A stretch of 64,000 nucleotides of DNA from Escallonia rubra. Taxonomy: Eukaryota; Streptophyta; Magnoliopsida; Escalloniales; Escalloniaceae. Under the pieces are notes generated by a model. It did no database searches, was not told the DNA's origin, and saw only the letters and a program-made list of their open reading frames with translations. Both the position numbers and the translations under genes were made by a program. The stretch is taken from NCBI GenBank assembly GCA_033065855.1, contig JAVXUO010002210.1, forward strand, positions 1 to 64,000, read 5' to 3'. Positions 57,496 to 64,000 of this stretch are shown here, one piece after another (position 1 is the stretch's first letter; each line of letters starts with the position of its first letter).

Positions 57496-57920
57496 CACTA
57501 CAAGAAAATAAGTCTTTAGCGACGGAGTAAATTCCGTCGCCAAAAGTTACCTTTCGAGATGAAAATACCCGTCGCTGAAAGTCCGTCGCAAAAGGTTTTT
57601 ACCAACGAAAATCCGTCGATAAAAACCTTTTTAGCGATGGACTTTCAGCGACGGGTAAACACCAGAATTTTCGTCGCTAAATGTTTTTTCTAATTTTTTT
57701 AATTTTCGATCGGATTTTTGGCTTAGGAGAAAATAATTTTGAAAAATAATCAGTGACGGACATTTAGCGACGGATATGTGTCCGTCGCTGAAAGTAGTAT
57801 TTTACAGATTTTTTAAGGATTATAGTGACGGTTTTTTCCGTCGCTAAAAGTGGATTAAAAAATTACTTTTAGCGACGGACCTTCAGCAACGGCAAAGATC
57901 CGTCACTAAAAGTCATGCAA
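57496..57920. mobile_element. Terminus of a CACTA (En/Spm-type) transposon
   Basis: CACTACAAGAAAA at 57496 is the hallmark CACTA terminus. It is followed by about ten subterminal motifs TTTAGCGACGGA or its complement, often paired (TAGCGACGGAGTAAATTCCG). These are the usual transposase-binding sites of such elements. The other end is not found in the window. Confidence 0.88.
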
Positions 57921-58619
57921 CCCTATTATTTTCCCTTCTCGTTTCTTCCCGCCGCACTTTTCCTCTCTCTCTCTCTCTCTTCCTCCACCATCCCCTCTAC
58001 CTCCTCCATTGTCCCCTCCACCGTACATCCCAGCCTTCTGTCCCTCCCCACCACCACACCGGCGACAGGCCCCCGCCACCACACCGCCCTTCCCTCCCCT
58101 TCATATCTGCCGCCCCCATAGCCACCTCGCCGCCCTACAGCTATCGCACCACTGGCACAGCCACCCCAGAATAGTGCCACCACTCGACAGCCACCTCACA
58201 GTCGCACCACCATCGCCACAGTCCCCCCCCCTCCCCTCCCGCCCGTCGCACCACCACCCTCCACCGCCTTTCTCTCTCCACTGCCGCTGCCTTCCGTGTG
58301 CCACTGCTGCTGCCTTCCGTGTGCCACTGTTGTCGTCCGCCTCACACCACCACTACCCGAACTCAATTTTTTTCTCGGCTAGAAATTATAATATACTAGA
58401 AATTATTTATCATATTGAATCTGTTGTAATGTTAGAAATTATAGTGTGCTAGAAATTATTTATCGTGTTGAATCAGTTGTAATATGCTAAAAATTATAGT
58501 ATGCTAGAAATTATTTATCGTATTGAATCTATTGTTATAATGTAATTGTATTTAATCTGTTGTAATGTAATTGCATTTGATTTGTTATAATGTAATTGTA
58601 TTTAATTTGTTGTAATGTA
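57921..58619. other. C-rich then AT-rich sequence inside the presumed CACTA element
   Basis: A CT/CCAC-rich block (57960-58350) gives Pro/Ser/His frames with no domain. Then TGCTAGAAATTAT and ATTGTATTTAATTTGTTGTA repeat several times (58375-58620). No gene is supported. Confidence 0.5.
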
Positions 58620-60270
58620 ATTGTAACAATTAAACCCTAATTACCCCTAATTTGTTCCCAATTAACCCTAATTGACCCAAATTAACCCTAATCAAACCTT
58701 AATTATCCATAATCTAGCTAATTAACAGTAATTAACCCCGAGTAACCCTAATTGAACGAATTAACTCCAATTATACCTAATTAACCCTAACTGAACCAAT
58801 TAATTGTAATTAATCCTGATCCAACCTACCTAATTGAACCAATTAGCCCTAATTAATCCCGATTTACCCTAATTGAACCAATAAACCCTAATTAGCCCTG
58901 ATTAATCCTAATTGAACCAATTAAGCGTAATTAGCTCCGATTAAACCTATTTGAACCAGTTAACCTTAAACCCTAAACCCTAATTAAATATTAATTAGCT
59001 CGGATAAACCCTAATTAACCTAATAAAACCTAATTAATCTAAGTACATCCAAATTACTTGAATTACATCCGAATTAGCGTAATTACGCCTAAGTACATCC
59101 AAATTACTCGAAGTACATGTTAGAATTATTCTAATTTTTTTTTTGTTTCTGTTTGTGAAAGGTCCTTCGTTCTATTAAATGCAAAACTTACATGGCTATG
59201 TTTATGTACATTCTACATAGTACACTAAACCCTAAATTAATCTGTAGTATCCCTGTTTCATCAATCCCCCATGCCTGCATAGTGCTATATTCTTGCCGTT
59301 TGCAGTGACTTGTTGAATTATTCTGATTATAGTTAATTAGAAAATTTTTTTTCAAGTTATTCTGATGTCGAAGTGTTCTTTCTGATTTCCAGAATTATTG
59401 TAATGTGAAGTTTTAGAAATTGATGCCTTAGCCCCTTTGATTGGTAGTTGAGAATCACATGAAAATTGAATCCCTCCACGAGGGGTAACCGTAACAAAAT
59501 CATTCTGATTAACCCCTAACACATCCCTAGATAACCCTAATTAACTATAATTGACCCTGATTCACCCTAATTAAACCTAGTTAACCCTAATCAACGCCGA
59601 TCAACTAAACTCTAACTAAGTAAATGTAATTAATCCCGATTAGCCCTAATTAACCCTAACTAAACTCTAATTAAACCCTATTATTATATTCCTAATTATC
59701 CTAAATACTATCTAACCCTAAATATATACTTAAACCCTGGACTAAATCACAGGTGGGATAATATCAACTCTACAAATGAACTCAATGAATTCTAAAGTGC
59801 CTCAATCCTAATTAACCATAATTAGCACATTAACTCTAATTAACCTTAATTAGCTCATACTTAAGCCCTAATTAACAATAAATCACTCTAATTAAACCCA
59901 ATTAACTTTAGACAACCCTATTTAGGTCGAATTAGCATTAACCCTATTTAGCTCAAATTAGCCCTAATTAAAACTGATTAACCCTAATTAAACCTAATTT
60001 ACTGTTAATTTAATCTATAATTAGCCCTAATCACCGCTGATTAACCTAATTAAATCCTGATTGTCCTGATAAGTCGTAGACAAAAGAAAATTAAACCTAC
60101 TTAGGGTAATTAACTGTAATATGTTCTAATTAGGCTCAACTAGCCCTAATTAATCCCTGAATAACACTAATTGAGTCTAATTAAATGCAAATTAATTGTA
60201 ATCATCCCTAAATAGCTCGAATCACCCTAATTGCCCCTAATTAACACATTAACTCGGCATTATCACCTTA
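58620..60270. repeat. Degenerate CCCTAATTA/AACCCTAATTAACC array, ~1.65 kb
   Basis: Dozens of loosely repeated AACCCTAATTAA-like words, separated by short variants, interrupted by ordinary AT-rich sequence near 59115-59500. The words share CCCTAA with the plant telomere repeat CCCTAAA, but their length and spacing are irregular. Confidence 0.8.
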
Positions 60271-60782
60271 ATTAGCTATTATCTATTTAGGTTCGGTACA
60301 AAAGCATTTGGTTATAATGAACTTGACCAGAGAAATTATATCATCATTCCTAAATCCTTTAATATCTAATGATCCACCAAATCGGGGTTCTCAAGTAAAT
60401 CCGGTGCTTTTGGTTGGTAAGTTATGGACTCAAAAATTTCCCTTAACGCATTATGTTGAACCATCTTGTTTAAGATCTTATCTTCCGAGACTTTAGATAA
60501 CACTTTTGGCTCGCAACTCTCCATGTTTGTAGAAGAGAATACTTTCTGAAACAAAAGGTCTTTCTCAGCCAGTCGTAGACATTTCCTTGCCTTCCATTGT
60601 TCATGAGGTAATTAGATAATATATATACACAGTTTTCTTCTGACCAATCATGTATGCCAAACATATGGCCTGTCTTTCAACTGATGGGTTCCAACCAATA
60701 TCAAGCAAAACAACTCTCAACGCCACAACCAGGGCCGATTAGGGCTAATTTGAGCTAAATGAGGTTTGAAAGGCAAGTTATG
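60271..60782. other. Unassigned sequence, no gene recognised
   Basis: Open frames of ~60 codons on both strands (60308-60496 plus, 60366-60554 minus) show no known domain. It could be the interior of a transposon. Confidence 0.4.
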
Positions 60783-61207
60783 TGTAACACCCCGAATCTT
60801 GATAAGGCCAAGCCACTTAGTTTATTTTAAGCAACGACTTTTTATACACAACAATTAGCATCGATTTGCATGAGTCAAATTTTGTCGGCAACATTTAGAG
60901 TCGATTACCGTGACCGAATTTTTAACGGCTACATTTAACGAAATTTTTTAGAAATTATAAGTTATAGTTTAACGATGAGTGATATTGATCGGGGCACTTT
61001 TAGCGACAATTAAATTTCTTTTAGCATTGATGTACTAAGTAACGACTTTTAGCAACGATTACTGAAGCGGAGTTTAGGTAACAACCTATTAAAATTTTCT
61101 AGTACATCATTCTATCGCACATAGTTATTTTGGGCTATTTTGTAATAATAATAAAAAAATTTGGGCACAATTATTAAATAACTAACGAAACTTTAGAGGG
61201 GCTTTTG
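60783..61207 (+). mobile_element. 5' fragment related to the solo-LTR-like element at 37942
   Basis: Starts TGTAACACCCCG. It then shares ordered blocks with 37942-38400: ATTACCGTGACCGAA, TTTTAGCGACAATTAA and CAACCTATTAAAATT. It is cut at ~61207 by the CACTA terminus. Confidence 0.75.
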
Positions 61208-61224
61208 GTTACAAGAAACAGTGC

Positions 61225-61680
61225 CTTTAGCGACCGCCAGACGCGGTCGCTAAAGGTGTCAAGGTGGTCGCTAAAGGGTTTTAGCGACCGCGTTAGAGCA
61301 GTCGCTAAAACGATCGCTATAGGCCAGGTCGCTAAATTTTAGCGACCGCTTTTAAAATTCGGTCGCTAAATTTAGCGACTGCGTTGAGTACATTTAGCGA
61401 CCGCATAAGGCGGTCGCTAAATATTTTTTAATTTAAAATTTTACTTTTTTAATATTTTTTATTAAATTATATTATATATTGGGGACCGAATTAGCGACCG
61501 ACAGTTGCGGTCGCTAAATAATTTGAAATAATTTTTTTTTAAATGTTTTTTAGAAATATATTAAAAATATTTAGCGACCACACTTATTTAATTTAGCGAC
61601 CGCTATGTGCGATCGCTAAATATTTTTTTATTTTTTTAAATATTAAAATTAGCGACCGTACATCGCGGTCGCAAAACCTG
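61225..61680. repeat. Subterminal TTTAGCGACCGC repeats
   Basis: Inverted and direct copies, often making 12-bp-stem hairpins such as TAGCGACCGACAGTTGCGGTCGCTA near 61492-61516. Confidence 0.9.
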
Positions 61681-61801
61681 GCTTTGCAAAATTAAAAAAA
61701 TTTACAGGTCAAATAACATGTCCAAAACCTGTCGCAGAACTAATATCAACTCATAAGCAATTCACATCCAATCCAATCGATCCAAAAACCGATTTAACCT
61801 C

Positions 61802-61867
61802 GGTTGAAACGATTTTGAATGAATGCGTTGAAAGCTTTCAACGCATTCATTCAAAATCGTTTTAACC
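61802..61867. repeat. 66-bp near-perfect palindrome
   Basis: The arms AACGATTTTGAATGAATGCG... and ...CGCATTCATTCAAAATCGTT meet at AAAG|CTTT (61834/61835). The inner 56 bases are perfect and one mismatched pair separates four more matched pairs. It sits between the subterminal repeats and the 3' end of the transposase gene. Confidence 0.95.
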
Positions 61868-62021
61868 CCTTGTCCCGCATTCATTCAAACAGCTGCTCGC
61901 ATTCATCAAAGTATAGATAAACATTAACATATGCATTAAAATAATAGAATTCATACAGTTAAGTACCGATGATTAATTCAAAACAAGAAATAACATTCAT
62001 TGGATAAATCAAACCAAACCC

Positions 62022-63738
62022 CTATCTAAATAACTCGTCGGCAGAACAACCAGCCCCGTCATCGTCTTCTTCATTCTTCGATGAAGAAGGCACGTTCGAT
62101 CTAACAACATCTTCATCGCCACGGGGGTCACCGACACTAGGATCATCGGTATCGCCGTGCACGAAGCCATACAAATGATTCAACATCATAATATATCAAA
62201 TCAAGATCACATATAGAGCAAAAAATACATAAGTACTTGAGAAAATTTGTATTACATGTACTTTGGGCCCCTTTATAATTGCATGACCGTCACCGAGCAT
62301 CATCCGCATGCGCGCATCAAACATTGTGTTTAAGCGCTCTTCCAACGTCGCAGCCGTCGCGTCTGCCCAAGGACCGGTACAACTAGTCTCGCCTGACGAT
62401 TGAAGTCTCCCGGCTAACAACGCTCGTGCGGACTGACGAGGGTGGCTGAGTGTACGGTCCTTCCTAGGACCCCCAGTAGCGTCTGACCACAACGAGAACT
62501 CGTCCACTGTCTAGCTACCGTCTGGCTGGGAGTTGGCCTGAACTCTCTCTCTAAATAAACTCTGTATAAGAAAACAACAAATGTGTTAGAGAAATTCTAT
62601 TGGCCACAATCGCAAAAAATGCAATAGGAATACAAAAGTAATACATGAGTTACGTGCTCACCACAAACTGCTCGGCGCTCTCAGACACCCACTTCCCATC
62701 ACTATTCTGGTGTGTCCGCTCAAAATGGCAGAGCCTCGTTGGGGGCTCATGTCAGGGTCCTCCTCTACCAACCTCAGCTCGTGCACGAAAAATGGACGAG
62801 AACCAACACTATGCTTCATAATCTTCCCACTATGAGTCATCTCGGTGCCTCGCTCACTCAGTTTCGCCCAGTCTGGAGTACTCCAATACGACACCAGCTG
62901 CCCCCACATGGTTCTGGAGAAGTACTTGGGATTGTGGTCCCTGGTCATAGATATATTTGTCGTACCCATCCGAGCTAGCGCCCACCTCCTCGCATTCAGC
63001 ATCCATTTCTTGTAGTTCTCGGCACAATGCCACTCCCACGCCTGCCTCCCGAGTTCTCGCTCTCCGTCCGACTCAAATTTGAAATAGTCCTGAACATAAT
63101 TCAACACAATTGAAAAACACAGTTAGCAAGAAAAATTCAGCGATAATGTACTTCTAAAACCGCAAAAGTAAAGCACATAAAAAATAATGCGCTCCTTACC
63201 AAAAACTTCCCCCAAACAAGCTATTTGTCTGATTCCGTCCACGATCCCCACGTCGCATAAGGCTGTGGGATGTGAGCCTTGATAATAGGACCGATCTTGG
63301 TCCTAACACAATCCTCAACAAAACTAATTAGAAGAAATCACAGAGAGATACATCAATCCCAATATAAGTGCATATTACAATAGAATTGAGCTTTGAAAAT
63401 TAAAAACATACTAATTATTTCGGACATGAGCACTAATCCTCTGCTCCGGGGTGGCTGGAAGAGGTATTCCACGGGTGATACCTCGTGGTACATATGAACT
63501 AGACGCTGCCGATGATGAAAAAGGAAATCATTATATTTATATTTATATATATTGCAAGCAATTGCTTTAAATTCGACACAAAACTAATATCGTCTCACCA
63601 TGGTTTGAAGCAACTGATGACGATGACGGCTGCTCAATAGTAGTCGCATTACCAATCCTAGGGAGGGGGGTTGACTGTGCCAAAGCAGGTCCGCGATGGC
63701 CACCTCCACGACCTTAGGGTGCACTGGATCTCGGCATA
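62022..63738 (-). pseudogene. CACTA TnpA-like gene (Transposase_24 domain), decayed
   Basis: Exon 1 starts MPRSSAP at 63738. Later exons give GITRGIPLPATPEQRIS (63.4 kb), RTKIGPIIKAHIPQPYATWG (63.2 kb), the Transposase_24 core WGQLVSYWSTPDWAKLSERG with HSVGSRPFFVHEL (62.66-63.09 kb), GKWVSESAEQFV, ATLEERLNTMFDARMRMM (62.3 kb), and an acidic end finishing DELFR and a stop at 62022-62024. Breaks: TAG at codon 8, TAG after ESDK near 63220, a frame change near 62735, and TAG near 62512. TnpA-type proteins bind the subterminal repeats of their own element. This copy is dead. Confidence 0.8.
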
Positions 63739-64000
63739 TCTACAATGTAGTTCGCCCGAATAATAAACAACTTAAGTGCAAAACTTAGTATGCTAACAAT
63801 GTGGCACTGCCGACTATAAAAGACAACCCAAATTAAATAGTCAACCACCATCAATTAATAATTAATTCAATTTAAATAATAAATAGGCATGTCTAAAAGT
63901 ACATTGACAAGATTTTTTTTACTCTACACAGTCAATCAATATCACTAATAGAAAACATAACATCTTCTTCCTCCTCGTCATCTGCGTCCCCTTTATCTTC

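Larger units (their letters stand above)
61208..64000. mobile_element. Second CACTA-type element, running off the window
   Basis: A degenerate terminus TTACAAGAAACAG at about 61209 is followed by about fifteen TTTAGCGACCGC / GCGGTCGCTAAA subterminal motifs (61232-61680) and a Transposase_24 gene on the minus strand. The motif differs from that of the first CACTA element (GACCGC against GACGGA), so the two belong to different subfamilies. The far end is outside the window. Confidence 0.8.

Noticed and set aside
57926..58452. Pro/Ser/His frames and antisense Gly/Arg frames
   Set aside because: Low-complexity CCAC-rich DNA with frames open on both strands.
58620..60270. True telomere or chromosome end
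   Set aside because: The words are irregular, lack the perfect CCCTAAA period and are flanked by transposons on both sides.

Overview
This is a repeat-dominated window from a plant nuclear genome, most likely a eudicot. The evidence is plant-only gene families (FAR1-like and plant-mobile-domain proteins, a REM-type B3 domain, an LRR-malectin receptor kinase), GT-AG introns, and nested plant transposons (Mutator-like, CACTA, Ty3/gypsy chromovirus, L1-type LINE). Only one ordinary host gene is evident: a receptor kinase on the minus strand at 26.4-36.5 kb. I cannot name the species.

0-20.3 kb: one family of terminal-inverted-repeat (TIR) elements, called here the GGAGCTGATC family. Element A (from before base 1 to 9265) carries a broken FAR1-like/Mutator-type transposase end, a small spliced B3 gene, two related 71-residue genes on opposite strands, and a decayed plant-mobile-domain/C48-peptidase gene. 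Element B (10279-15441) is complete: ~195-bp TIRs and only the PMD-C48 gene, which is open across five exons (949 aa). Element C (about 19050-20314) is a short relative, and a further right end (D) stops at 19025. All members carry short palindromes of the form GTCCGCTATA..TATAGCGGAC, often in arrays, and a hairpin inside the TIR. The termini abut TA-rich microsatellite. Between B and D lies a decayed Mutator-like transposase (15.5-17.3 kb) facing a small two-exon GRF zinc-finger gene.

20.6-26.3 kb: a chromodomain Ty3/gypsy retrotransposon with two 485-bp LTRs, a Met-tRNA primer site and three breaks in gag-pol. It lies just beyond the 3' end of the receptor kinase gene.

37.0-53.1 kb: a nest of transposons. 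A 16.1-kb TIR element with a 9-bp target duplication contains a TG..CA solo-LTR-like element (5-bp duplication). That in turn contains a full-length, mutated LINE (15-bp duplication) and a 1.37-kb TIR element (9-bp duplication). A 1.28-kb TIR element (10-bp duplication) sits in the outer element's GA-rich arm.

53.2-64 kb: non-coding sequence with minisatellites, a CACTA terminus at 57496, a 1.65-kb degenerate CCCTAATTA array, a second fragment of the solo-LTR family, and a second CACTA element running off the window with a decayed Transposase_24 gene and a 66-bp near-perfect palindrome.

The most novel part is the GGAGCTGATC family: a Mutator-like system that appears to combine a transposase, a DNA-binding B3 protein, paired small proteins and a PMD-protease with its own arrays of palindromic sites.
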